Positions 30,098 to 40,855 of a DNA stretch of 64,000 bases are shown here, piece by piece. This DNA is from Diphasiastrum complanatum (taxonomy: Eukaryota > Streptophyta > Lycopodiopsida > Lycopodiales > Lycopodiaceae), in assembly GCA_029204225.1 (NCBI GenBank), contig CM055103.1:56563078-56627077 (forward strand), given 5' to 3'. Within the stretch, counting starts at the first letter, position 1. Every line of letters begins with the position of its first letter. Below the pieces are notes generated by a model. The model was not told where the DNA came from. It worked only from the letters and a program-made list of their open reading frames with translations, and made no database searches. The translations under genes and the position numbers were made by a program.

Positions 30098-31576
30098 TTG
30101 ACTATTGTTCCTATTTGGATAGTAGAGGCGTTAGAAGCCTTTGAAAAATTTAAAAAAACATTAATTTCAGTACCGATACTGCATTCTCCATATTGGACGA
30201 TTGAGTTTCATGTTCACACTGATGCCTTGAAATATCCAATACGATTTGTAAGCAGACAGCTTACAGATCCGGAGAAGAACTTTTGAACAACAGAATGTGA
30301 AGCATTAGCCATGATTTTTTCTGTACGAAAATTTCGTCATTACCTCATAAAAACACATTTTGCATTTTATACGGATCACCAGCCGTTACTTTACTTGGTA
30401 AACAAGACGTGCAATACTGGTCGTTTTGCGAATTGAATCCACACCAGTTGATATTGAAGTGGATTATGAATTACCAAATGCTTGCATTATTCTATGTAGA
30501 CGCAGGACAGCGGATATTGTTGAGTATCTGATGCTAGGACAATCGAATGACTCTTTGACAAAAGTACAAAAGAGGCAATTGATTCATAAGGCTCAACCTT
30601 ATCAATTGATTGTGAGACAATTGTATTTTACGGCATGAAATATCAGATTTAATCACGTTTTCACATGATGGCATGGGCGGAGGACACTTCTCTACATATA
30701 TTACTGTTCACAAACTTTTTCAATCAGGTTGTTGGTGGCCTACACTTCATAAGGACACAAAAAATTATATTCAGACATGTGATGTTTGCCAGCGAGCACG
30801 ATGACCTACTAGACAGAACTATGAACCCTTACATCCAGTTTTATCACAAGCATCATATTCATTGATTATATGACCAAATGGGTTGAAGCCAAAGCTGTCA
30901 AAGTTGCTGATGCGAAATCTACGGCCATGTTTCTCTATGATTATATTATTATCAGATTTGGATGTCCGATCAAGATTGTCAATGACCGGGGTACACACTT
31001 TGTTAATCAAACGATTCAATAAGATTCTCTGCACTATTATGACGAAAACAGTTGAAGCGAGTCAATCTGATTGGGAACATAAATTGCATGCAACATTATG
31101 GGCATTCGGAACCGCTTACAAAAGCAGTACAAATCAAACACCCTTTCAACTAGTTATGGTCAAGATGTTGTCATGCCAATTGAATTTTTAACACCACTTT
31201 ACACATAACATTGATAGAGCGGTTAAATGATGATAAGTCATTACAAGTACATCATGAAACGTTGCACAAATTGTGTGAAACAAGATTGATGGCAGTTCAT
31301 GCGTTAGTAGCAAAGAAAGCTCGTCGTAAGGCATGGCACGATCGTCGATTACATAAAAAGGATCTGAAAGCATGAGATCTCGCACTGATGTACAAAACCA
31401 AGCTGATCAAGAGAAAATTAAAGTTTACCGGTGAAGGTTCGTATAGAGTGAAGGAAATACTGAACTATGGAGCAGTGATTCTTGAGCACTTGGACGTAAA
31501 ACAGTTTGATACTTCTGTGAATGGCAGCCGATTATGCAAGTTTTGGCAGCCTGCTCCGCTAGTTCAGCAAGCATGA
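30098..31576 (+). pseudogene. decayed gypsy pol: RNase H and integrase
   Basis: Plus-strand pieces of gypsy RT/RNase H (EAFEKFKKTLISVPILHSPY, FVSRQLTDPEKNF, EALAMIFSVRKFRHYL, FYTDHQPLLYLVNKTCNTGR) are followed by integrase pieces (RTADIVEYLMLGQ, DYMTKWVEAKAV, RFGCPIKIVNDRGTHFVNQT, SDWEHKLHATLWAFGTAYKS, RRKAWHDRRLHKKDLKA, IKRKLKFTGEGSYRVKEIL and NGSRLCKFWQ). Many stops and frameshifts are present. The integrase closely resembles that at 40856-42184 on the other strand, so both are the same Athila/Tat-like lineage. An extra ORF follows in both. Confidence 0.85.
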
Positions 31577-32419
31577 TCCAAATGATTTTTCTTTTTATTC
31601 GTTTTTCAATTTTTTTTTGTTTTCACTATTTAATTGTTAATTTTGTTTGGAAAAGACATTAAAAAATTATAAAAAAAAAAGTGAAAAGAAGAAAAAATGA
31701 GAAAAGACTGATCAACAAAAGTTGGAAAAGTCATCATAGTGGAAAAAGAGGAAGGAAAGTATTTTCAAAAGATAATTTTTGATGAAAAATGACTTATAAA
31801 ATCATTATTTCGGTCATATGTTGCCCATACAGTATTGGAAACCTTCGCTGAATTTTCAGATTATACATCCACTTTAGATATATCTATGCTGAGTTGGGTG
31901 AAGGTTCTTTTCTAGAAAAAGTACCTGTTTCTGAGTTAGGCGAATGATCAGCAATATGCCAGTTTGGGAACTTTTGCCGACCACCTTACTCTCCTCAAAA
32001 ACCTTCGCCGACATGCTAGATGGACTTAAAATGTCCAAATTAGGTTGGCTATAGGTTCAGATCCTGAAAGTTGCATTTATGACAGTACTTGGGTGAAGGT
32101 TCATCCTTCGTCAGAACTAGAAAATGTTCACCGGATGGATTCAAAACCTCAAAAACCTTCGCCGAGAATTTTATAACCTATTTTCACAACAGTATCGAGC
32201 AAGCCTGCAAATTTTTGTTCAGAACTCATCAGCCAAACTAGTATTTTGTGTAATGGACTCTCCAAATTCACCTATAAGTTGGCTGAATTCGATTCATTTC
32301 TCACTTGTGCTAGCGAAGCTCTTGCCAATTTTTCCATCAACCAAAGCCTTTAAAACTTTCTGTACTATTTTCTGATATACACTCACGTCTATTACTTTTA
32401 GTTTCTGTTCTTTTCCATC
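31577..32419 (+). other. gypsy pol to extra-ORF spacer with repeated CCTTCGCCGA motifs
   Basis: The spacer is non-coding. It opens with an AT-rich stretch and then carries at least eight degenerate copies of AACCTTCGCCGA or its complement (near 31840, 31894, 31936, 31966, 31997, 32093, 32103 and 32151). The same motif type fills the leader at 27.0-28.1 kb, and a related GAACTCTCGCA form fills the matching spacer at 40.1-40.4 kb. Confidence 0.55.
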
Positions 32420-32782
32420 ATGTCTTCCATAGATACGTCTCAGTCGCCGCGTTACACTATCCATCGTGATGTCCCATCTACAATGGATATCATGATCCTT
32501 TCTAGCATAAGCATGGTCACTCAGTGGATGACCCTTGCAGAGCCTCTGCTTACTGCAATGGGTATTCATGAGAGAGCCTTCTCTGAGAGAATCAACATGG
32601 ATTTTATCACTCTTGCCTTCAGTACTTGGAAGAAGGAGAAATCCAAATTTTACATTACTTTCCTGAACTCAATCGCTACACATTGCCAACAATGGAAGGA
32701 GAAACCAATAGAAAAATCTCTCATCAAGAAAATGAATACAATGGATCTACTCCAACCTGTTTCTCTACAAAATTCAGTCTAA
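32420..32782 (+). pseudogene. extra ORF downstream of gypsy pol, truncated copy
   Basis: The 120-residue frame aligns with the first hundred residues of the 429-residue frame at 38459-39748. Shared positions include an I-RD-P block near the start, a W followed by AEPLLTAMG (AGPLLEAMG in the other), then an F...I-M...I...A--TW pattern and a following K-(K)F. Both lie at the same place, about 0.9-1.1 kb after integrase. I do not recognise the domain. The position is that of the env-like or additional ORF of Athila/Tat gypsy elements, but no membrane segment is visible. Confidence 0.65.
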
Positions 32783-33691
32783 TATAGGTGAGAGAGATGA
32801 ATATCTCTCCTCTCTCTAGAACTTAGGACACAATTTTAAGACACCACTAGCCTAAAATAGCCAATTTTGGCCTATATGTCCAAATGACATGATTTTGGTG
32901 TCATTTCGAAGGTCCTGAAGTTTGAAACTTCTTCAATATGAAATATATACTAAAATAAAAGTATCTAGACCTGTTCCACATGTGTCAAAGGTTAGATCCA
33001 AAACTATGTGCCAAAATTACCAAATTTGGCCTAAACTAGGTGTCAAGGAAATGTTGACAATTTTCACAGGAAGGATTATGAGTATGTATATCAAAACATT
33101 ACTCATTCCCTCCTTAAAATATTGGAGATACAAGGTGTTAGAATCGATTGGGATGGTGATTAGCTAAAGCATTGGAACAAACTTGAACTTTATTACATTC
33201 GTGCAGTCTCTCACTCTCATCACATTACTCCTCAAACATAAGTTATCAATTTGACGGATGAAACTCAGATCAGGTAAGACTTTAGAACTCTTTGAACCCT
33301 TTGGATATGTTTCCACTGAGACATCTAGAAGTCAGTACTCTACTGATTATGAAGAATTTCCACCATCATTTAAAGAGTTTTGTTCTACTTGCCTTATATC
33401 AGTCGGATACACCAGTCAATATATATATATATATAGAATGTTGGCATTGATGGAGAAAAAATGCCATTCCATTCTCCTTGCGCCATCTGTGCCCTAAAAC
33501 GTCTTTGATATGGAGTCGAAATACTATGAAGTGTGGTTGAAAGGCATGTGGCTTTAGAAACTTCTAGAGAGAGAATGTGAAGAAACTTGTAGAAGGAGAG
33601 AGAACGTATATTTGTCATGTGAGAGAGAGATTAGGTTTAGGATTTTATTTTTAGGATCTATAGAGAGAAAATAACGATATAGTGAGGTGTT

Positions 33692-33693
<2 letters not shown>
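32783..33693. other. unassigned sequence
   Basis: No coding region or known repeat was recognised. The sequence is AT-rich, with a (TA)n run near 33420. It leads into the GA microsatellite. Confidence 0.4.

Positions 33694-33760
<67 letters not shown>
33694..33760. repeat. (GA)n microsatellite, 67 bp
   Basis: An uninterrupted AG dinucleotide run, one of eight GA/CT tracts in the window. Confidence 0.97.
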
Positions 33761-33763
<3 letters not shown>

Positions 33764-36087
33764 ACGAAACATAGCTCCCCTTTCCAAAGCAAGACCAAAC
33801 CTTTTAAAACCTTTATTCATAATCCAACAAGGTAAAACATAGCTGAAAGCATACAATACTTCAAAGAAAGAAAGCACTGTATAGTGAAACAAATTTCAAG
33901 ACATCCAACTGGTACCTGCCACCATCCCACCACACAAAACCGCACAAGTTAGCACAATGAGGAAGACAGGTGTCAACGCTGAATGTCAGTTGTTATCCAT
34001 GTCCAAATAAGTTCAGCAGCTTAATAGCTTAAAATATTGGATCACAAACTGTAGTCCAATTTTCCCTATGTAACACATGATTACTTGCAATTGGCTTTCC
34101 CATATTATTACCGTATCAGGGCATTCCGCCATTCTGATCAGTTTTATGGTACTAGTCTGTATCAATTTACAAAGCAAAATCATATGTATTTGAAAAACAA
34201 CTACATTCTATAAGTTGCGATTTGCAAACGAGAGATAGCATGAAACGACACTCAGATATGGGGCAAATCCATGGCATACCAATATCTGAATCCATAATAG
34301 GCACAGTACCATTTTGAAACTCTTGAGCATATCCATGCTTTTCAAGAGTACGCCAGTTGTCGCCCAGTTTCATAAGATTTTAAAATTCCGATTTTGTTTG
34401 TTATATTATTACCTGTACGCATTTTAGCCAAGTATTTTACCCTACCATTTGTAATAGGATTAGGGTAGATCCATACCGTACCAATCCCTACAAATGTGAT
34501 GATCCCTTGTACAAATCCATGTACCTTAAGGGCGCATAGGTTATCAATACTTGTATTATTGTTCTTACAATTCTCTTATTGCAAAAAGAATACAGTCATA
34601 ATCTATGTAGTCCGGGCTTATATATGTGTGTTTATCATTACTAATCTAGAGGTAAAAACATGAGAGCTATACCGTTATTAACATCTATTATAACCAATCC
34701 TACATGTGAATGTTTTCAATTTTGTTCTCCATTAGCTTTTTTGTAAAGCAACACACGAGGCAAAGTTTCGCATTACTAACCTGAATAGATGTCGCGTGGG
34801 AGTCTTGTGAGGAAGCCATATTTGTTTACGAACAATATTCTCTTCCACGACTGATAATAGAAAATTTTCAAGTCTAGTTTTAGCCACAACAATAATAGCA
34901 TGAAAAAGCATTTCTAAACATACTATATTTTCATCACAAAATGAATTCTCTGCTTTTAGTAAAAAGAGAATGACAAAAACGTATATATAAACTTCATGAA
35001 GATGTTCTTCGGAATGCATACCTATATAAGAGCGTAATCTGAGTCCAATAATGGAATCGGATACAACCTCGTAGTAGGAAGGTCTGTTTACAAAATAAGA
35101 GTCATATTGCATTTGCTCGCCATTTGCATATCATTTATCATAATTCATACCTCTCGTATCATGCTGGTGGCCAGCTATGCATCCACATTATTGTTGAAGA
35201 GGAATACAATAATTCAAACAAAAGTGTGGCCATTGCTGCCCTCTCAACGCTGAAAGGGCCGCACATTTATGTGAACAAAGGTTCAATCAAACACATAATG
35301 TGATGGTGAGGTAATCGTTGTCCTAGCGAGTTAGTTCATGCTTAATCAAATGTATCAATCAACTCACATATGAAGAGGGTTGCATGAAGCAACACTATGC
35401 TGTCAGCGCATTTCCAGCATGTAGTTTTATCATATACTTGCCATACAAAGTACACTAAACAAGCCACATAATGTTTATAGGCTTGCATGCAGTTGTAGCG
35501 CGCTGCCAGCATGCTATGAGCATGTGGTTTCAATGTGCATTGCCATATATCTTATGTGAAACGATGGAAACCTCCACATGGCATTGTTATGAGGGCATAC
35601 CATCGCGATTTTTAGCATAGTTCTACCTCTGATCAAAGTGGCAGACATGCATAATATGTATGGTTTTCTCAGAGGGTGCAAGATCTCGATCCAGCGCCCT
35701 CCTTCTACCATAGTTTATTCACTCAACAAAGCAAGTAAAAGCAATTCTTGTTTATGCTATCAAAATAGAGAAGCTTTAAATACAAAGGCATACCAATCCT
35801 TGTGCTTGTGATGATCCGAGAGCCGTAGATGGGCACCACCGAGAGTGAGCCAGCATAAGGAAGAAGGAGAAGAGGAGGAGAAGAACATAGAAGTAAAGTA
35901 AGGGTTTTGGTAGTGATATATCTCTTATATAGACTTTTGATGGAGTGAAAACTAGAGGGGAAGTATACATTTGAATTCTAAACTTTCTCAAAAAAAACCA
36001 TATACACTGTATGATACCTAATAAATCCATTTATCATAGTCATAAACACACTAACATGGTAAAGTTATATAGCTTAGAGCATCGTGC

Positions 36088-36089
<2 letters not shown>
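33761..36089 (-). other. low-repeat region with candidate minus-strand exons
   Basis: No transposon was recognised. On the minus strand, open segments end at good donors: about 35125-35017 (SYFVNRPSYYEVVSDSIIG, ending before GTATGC) joins in phase, through an intron ending AAAAGCAG, to about 34963-34778 (ENSFCDENIVCLEMLFHA ... WLPHKTPTRHLF, ending before GTTAGT). A further segment runs at about 34540-34420 (GFVQGIITFVGIGTVWIYPN, ending before GTAATA), and another ends before GTATGCC near 34281 (NWRTLEKHGYAQEFQNGT). The protein is unknown to me. It may be a real but unrecognised gene or a pseudogene. Confidence 0.35.

Positions 36090-36149
<60 letters not shown>
36090..36149. repeat. (GA)n microsatellite, 60 bp
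   Basis: A pure GA run that directly precedes the duplicated block shared with 23.7-24.3 kb. Confidence 0.97.
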
Positions 36150-36152
<3 letters not shown>

Positions 36153-36180
36153 GTTAGTTGATTGGGAGAAAAAAAAAAAA

Positions 36181-36403
36181 GACTAATTTGACAAACATGA
36201 AAACTTGTTGTTACATCAGACATACATAGGTAAAAAAATCAAGTGATACTATGCACCTTACAACCCACAATAGATCATGATCAAGATTAATCCACATCTT
36301 TCATCATAGAATCTGAACATATACTAGCATAGTAGTAGGTCTCTACACACCAAGATGCCATACATTGTTAGCTCACTAGAAAGCAAATTGCAATCTCCTC
36401 ATG
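36181..36403 (+). repeat. copy of the 23.7-24.3 kb flank
   Basis: It matches 23751-23823 and then 24187-24338 with the intervening 360 bp missing. It ends CTCCTCATG exactly where the minus-strand dioxygenase pseudogene begins. In the first copy the same block lies 3' of the gene in the same orientation; here it is inverted relative to the gene. Confidence 0.8.
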
Positions 36404-36923
36404 TCTCCGGGCAGGGACGATAGCACTGGAATACTATGCTCTGTTGTGTTTCCCCCATAGCTTCCTTGAGGTACGTGGGTTTGAGCCCAAGATTCTCAGA
36501 GATGACAGACAGCAGTCGGTGAGCTAGGTCCATTAATGATGTTGTGTACTTCTCCACGGTCTAACTAAATTCAGCTGGCTGCTGTGGCCACTAGTTGTAA
36601 TGCCTTTCAGATAATGGACGAGTGTGAAGCTCCACAAATTCACGCCAGAACTGCAGCTCACTGTCAGTAAGGACCATACGGCTGCCATAGCCCTCAACTG
36701 CGAGCACTGGCTTTCTAGCATACACAAGTTTCTCATCCTTGGGCAGATCAAAGAACTACAAACCCACTTCCTTCAGCTTATCCATGAGCTCTACTGGCAC
36801 GCCGTGATTGATAATTTGGAAGAAGCCATTTTTTTCACAGGCCTCAGCAATCTGAGCCCTGACGGAAGAAGCCAGTCGTTCATCGTTTAGGCCTGACAGA
36901 TCGATTGGCTTCAAAGTTGCCAT
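36404..36923 (-). pseudogene. 2-oxoglutarate/Fe(II) dioxygenase pseudogene, copy 2 (first exon)
   Basis: The minus strand begins with ATG at 36923 and reads through a complete N-terminal DIOX_N domain. Landmarks are LKPIDLSGLNDERLASSV, AEACEKNGFFQIINHGVP, DLPKDEKLVYARKP, EGYGSRMVLTDSE, FWREFVELHTRPLSERHYN and NLGLKPTYLKEAMG. It breaks off at CPE, just before the HxD iron ligand. Three in-frame TAG codons interrupt it, and there is no frameshift. Copy 1 has Gln and Tyr codons at the positions of two of these stops, so the stops arose here after duplication. The promoter and start region are tandemly duplicated upstream. Confidence 0.85.
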
Positions 36924-37570
36924 GAGTAATCAGTCTGTAGATGATCTAGAAATAGTTATGACAAATTATGATGAAAAGTAATGGATGTACAGGCACAGTA
37001 GTGTTGTGCCGGTGAGTGACAAGGACTAAACGGAATTCGGTGGTGGGCATGCTCAGGGAGGTACATAAGAATGACGGAGAGCGACCATCTGGAAAGCGGA
37101 GATATGCTCTTTTTTGGACCGATATCAGAATCTTCTTAAATTCCTGTTTTGGATCAAAATCAGTAACCCAAGTCTTGCAGCCCGTCGTTCATTGTTTAGG
37201 CCTGACAGATCGATTGGCTTCACAGCTGCCATGAGTAATTAGTCTGTAGATGATCTAGAAATAGTTATGCCGAATTATGATGAAAAGTAATGGATGTACA
37301 GGCACTGTAGTGTTGTGCCGGTGTGTGAGAGTGTAGAAGTTGGGATGTGTGTCCTCCATGAGAAACTATTAATACTAGTGCATATATTTGATCTGCAGTG
37401 ATGAGTGACAAGGACTAAACGGAATTCGGTGGTGGGCATGCTCAGGAAGGTACATAAGAATGACGGAGAGCGACCATATGGAAAGCGGAGATATGCTCTT
37501 TTTTGGACCGATATCAGAATCTTCTTAAATTCTTGTTTTGGATCAAAATCAGTAACCCATGTCTTGCAGC
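36875..37570 (-). repeat. direct tandem duplication of the dioxygenase start and upstream region
   Basis: Unit 1 (36875-37180) and unit 2 (37184-37570) share the first codons of the gene and the upstream sequence. Matching segments include CTAAACGGAATTCGGTGGTG, AATGACGGAGAGCGACCAT and TTCTTTTTTGGACCGATATC-like runs. Unit 2 contains about 67 bp more, near 37330-37400. In unit 2 only the first 17 or so codons remain (37181-37232). Both units end GTCTTGCAGCC. Confidence 0.85.
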
Positions 37571-38458
37571 CAGATATCTGGACGACAAAAACAGGAAAGT
37601 TGACAATTGAGTAACTATTTATACTAGAGAGAATGCATAGGATTGAGACTTCATGGAAGGTTTAATACACTATTGCTTTTCAAAGTGTACTGCCGGGTCA
37701 ATGTCCCAATGGAGATCCAACTCCCAAAAGTGAAACCTGGATATGCTTTCTAGCCACTCTCGTTTTTTCTCCATTAATATTTCTTTAGACTCTTTGCACG
37801 ATTGTTTATGATAAAAAGACATAAAGTCTTTTATTTTCGTGATGTTCTTTAGCCTTGAGACACTTTCCATGTTTGTACTCATGTAAGGTCTTATGTTGAT
37901 TCTGTTTTTAGTACATCCAAAATTTGTAAGCTAAAGTTCTAAACACTAATACATGATTCATCTAGAACATTCCATAAATAACCCCACCTCCCTACTTGCA
38001 TGCAAGCCAAATGACGTCTTTGTTGAGCTCATGTGGATATAGACGTTGCTCTCAATGACAATGCTGCTCAAATCTTCTATGCAAAAATAATTATTAACAT
38101 TCAACCAAACACCAATCAAAGGACCATGTCGATCAATCAAATTTTAACTCTCTTGGAACTTCATCATGTGGAAAATTTAGCCATAGATGGATATCCACAA
38201 AACTAGTCAAAGAACAAACCACACATATTGCATCGATAATTAGTCATGCATGGATATATATATTCATGAAACTCACCACAAATGAACCAAGAGATCAAGT
38301 AAATAATTTCCAATTTGAGTGAAAGGTTCCACGTAATTTGTTATAGTATCCACAAAACTAGTCAAAGAGCAAACCGCATACGTTGCATCGCTAACTGATC
38401 ATGCATGGATATTCATTCATGAAAGTGGCAATGCCACCAATTAATAATTCCACATGAA
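37571..38458. other. unassigned sequence
   Basis: No gene was recognised. A degenerate direct repeat is visible: AAACTAGTCAAAGAACAAACC-type sequence with CATGCATGGATAT occurs near 38200 and again near 38355. Confidence 0.45.
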
Positions 38459-38524
38459 TCAACCACCCAATTGTCTCTCCAAATCAATCTTTCTATCTTT
38501 CTCCCAATCAACCAATGACACTCC

Positions 38525-38594
<70 letters not shown>

Positions 38595-39748
38595 ATAACT
38601 TGCATCCATGCCAGAGTGTCGGGGGACAGTTGCGAATCAGAAGGGTTGAATGTGAGAGGAGCAACATTGGTGGCAGGAGTAATGGAGGATGCGATGGTGA
38701 TGGATGGAGCATCGGACACTGGAAGAGAAGTAGGAGTGGTATCAATAGAAGAAATGGGGATGGAGACAGAAACAGATGTGGATGGAATAGGAAGAGAGGT
38801 AGCGACAACAAAAATTGGAGTGGGGGGTTGCACAGAAGACGAAGTGGCGGTGGTTGATGGAGTAGTTAGTGCGGCAGTGAAGACACATCGTCGGGTAACC
38901 GGTGGAGATGTGGATGTAGAGGCAGCGCCATGCATTCGTTTGTTGGCCATTGTGTTAATGATTGCAGGTTGGGATGAGATAGATGCTTGAGATAGTGGGT
39001 AAAGGTTAGTATGTGGCACAAGGGTAGACAGGAGGGCTGAGCATTGAAAATTGCGCACTTTCACCTCGAGAAGTGCACAGGCAAAGTTACACAACAGGGG
39101 GCCTGCTGCGATTTGCTCACGGTTGTTGGGTTTGATGGAGTTTGTTAGTGCTCGAATAAGGAAGCTATGCCAGTCGTATGGCACAACGGAGGGGTTAGGG
39201 AATTCCAGAAAGGATTCCACTATCTGACTCAGCAGCGTAGACTGGATTCTGTCCTTGCGAAATGTTGAAATAACCAGAAAGTTATTCAATAGATGCGTAG
39301 CTGTCTGAATGACGGGTTCCGTGATAGCTTCTATCAGGTAACCATTGTTAGTCTGGATGGGGATTTCTGGTGTGATTTGGGTGACGAATGGTTTGATCAG
39401 AGCTTTGGCGTGGCGATGGGAGATGGGTTGACGATCACCGGACATAATGCCAATGGTGATCATCGAGTCGACGTTAATCCTAACCTTCAACATGGTACCT
39501 TGGTACAGGAAGTGGAAACGAGCCTTGTCCTCATCCCAGGTGGCGTAAGTGTGAAGGATGAGGCCCATGATAATCTCAGAATGGAAGAGCGCCGAGTAAA
39601 AACCCATTGCTTCAAGGAGGGGCCCGGCTGTCTGAAGCCATGGTTGGATCAAAGTGTCAGAGGGTAGAGGCCAAATCTGCGTGGCCTCGGGGATGTCACG
39701 CTGGATCACCTGTTTGGTGCCAGAGTCTTTAGAGGATAAGGAGGCCAT
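38459..39748 (-). CDS. extra ORF of an Athila/Tat-like gypsy element, 429 residues
   Basis: The frame lies downstream of the integrase at 40856-42184 on the same strand. Residues 1 to about 250 look globular, with helices and the block AGPLLEAMGFYSALFHSEII; this part is shared with the truncated copy at 32420. Residues 260-385 are Ser/Thr/Pro-rich low complexity (TSTSPPVTRR, PSTSVSVSIPISS). The frame then runs into a GA microsatellite read as an Arg-Glu repeat and ends soon after, so the natural C-terminus has been lost. No transmembrane segment or signal peptide is obvious. Its position suits the env-like or additional ORF of these elements; its function is unknown. Confidence 0.65.
38527..38591. 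repeat. (CT)n microsatellite inside the gypsy extra ORF
   Basis: A CT run that encodes an Arg-Glu repeat on the minus strand and marks the end of recognisable gypsy sequence. Confidence 0.95.
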
Positions 39749-40855
39749 GTTAGCAATTATGATTAGTGGTCGAAAAAGTCATAAAAGTAAAAAAACGGTG
39801 AAAAATGGAAGGAAACAGTAGAAAACTGAGAATAATGAGTGTTGGATGACAATGATTGTAGGTCAGAGCATAGATCGGTGTTTGATATGAGCAGATGACA
39901 GCTGGTAGGAAGTTTGGTTGAAAACAGAAAACTTGGTATTTTCAGTGGAAATTTCGGCAGAGCTTCGCTAGCAAAGGTGACAAATGACTCGAATTCAGCC
40001 CTTATATAGCAGAATTTAGAGTGCATTTTAGGTGAAATTCACTTTCCCTTGCTCAGTTCCACCCAAATTTTGGTAGGCACCTTCTTCACAAAATTCTAAG
40101 ACCTCAGGAAAATCTGCGAGAGTTTAGAAGGTGATTTGACTGCTATGCAAAGGTTCTGCGAGGGTTCAGGCTGTCTGCGAGGGTTCAACTCTTGCAAGAA
40201 GTGATCTCTCGCACAACTTGTTCTTGTGATTGGATTTTCAAGATCAGACCATGTAGGCAGGCTAATTTCACTGCTCTGATTCCATTTAGGCATCTTGCGA
40301 GAGTTGGTAAGTTGATCTTGATGCTCTGCAAGGGTTCTAAAAATTCTGCTTCTAGAAACTCTCGCATACACTAAAAAATAATGATTCCTCCATCAGGAAC
40401 TCTCGCAGAGATTTTCATGGATGCATCTAGGTCAGATCTGGTGATTGTCCAATTTTCAAGAGATATATCCCAGGGGATCTCAAAAAATCATGAAAAAAGT
40501 GCTCCTTTAAAGTGTTTTTTAACAAGATCTTGAGATTTTCTGATTTTTAAGTTTTGTAGACTGGTAATTAGCTTCATCCAGGCTTGATCTGACTGTTGGT
40601 AGTGCTCTGGAAGTTCTGATGGATTCTTGGTAGTAGACCCCTCAGTCAATTTGATAATCTGCTTTCTTTTTTGCCCTATCAGGATCTGGATCCTCCTTGG
40701 ATTTTGATGGATTTTCCCGATCCTGCCAGATCTGGCTGAATCTTGATGGATCTAGCTTGATTTGGCTTGATCTCCTTAGATCTAGTGGTAATGGCTGAGC
40801 AGATAATCTTTTTGTAATGTGCCACCCCCAATCTAGATTTGTCTTACTGTGGTGG
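39749..40855 (-). other. gypsy integrase to extra-ORF spacer with GCGAGGGTTC motifs
   Basis: No frame was recognised. At 40114-40408 there are at least eight variants of GCGAGGGTTC or its complement GAACTCTCGCAG (near 40114, 40147, 40158, 40177, 40296, 40328, 40356 and 40397). The arrangement parallels the CCTTCGCCGA repeats at the same place in the 30-32 kb element. Confidence 0.55.

Noticed and set aside
38454-38990. 178-residue plus-strand frame
   Set aside because: It is the reverse shadow of the Ser/Thr/Pro-rich part of the minus-strand gypsy extra ORF and includes the CT microsatellite.
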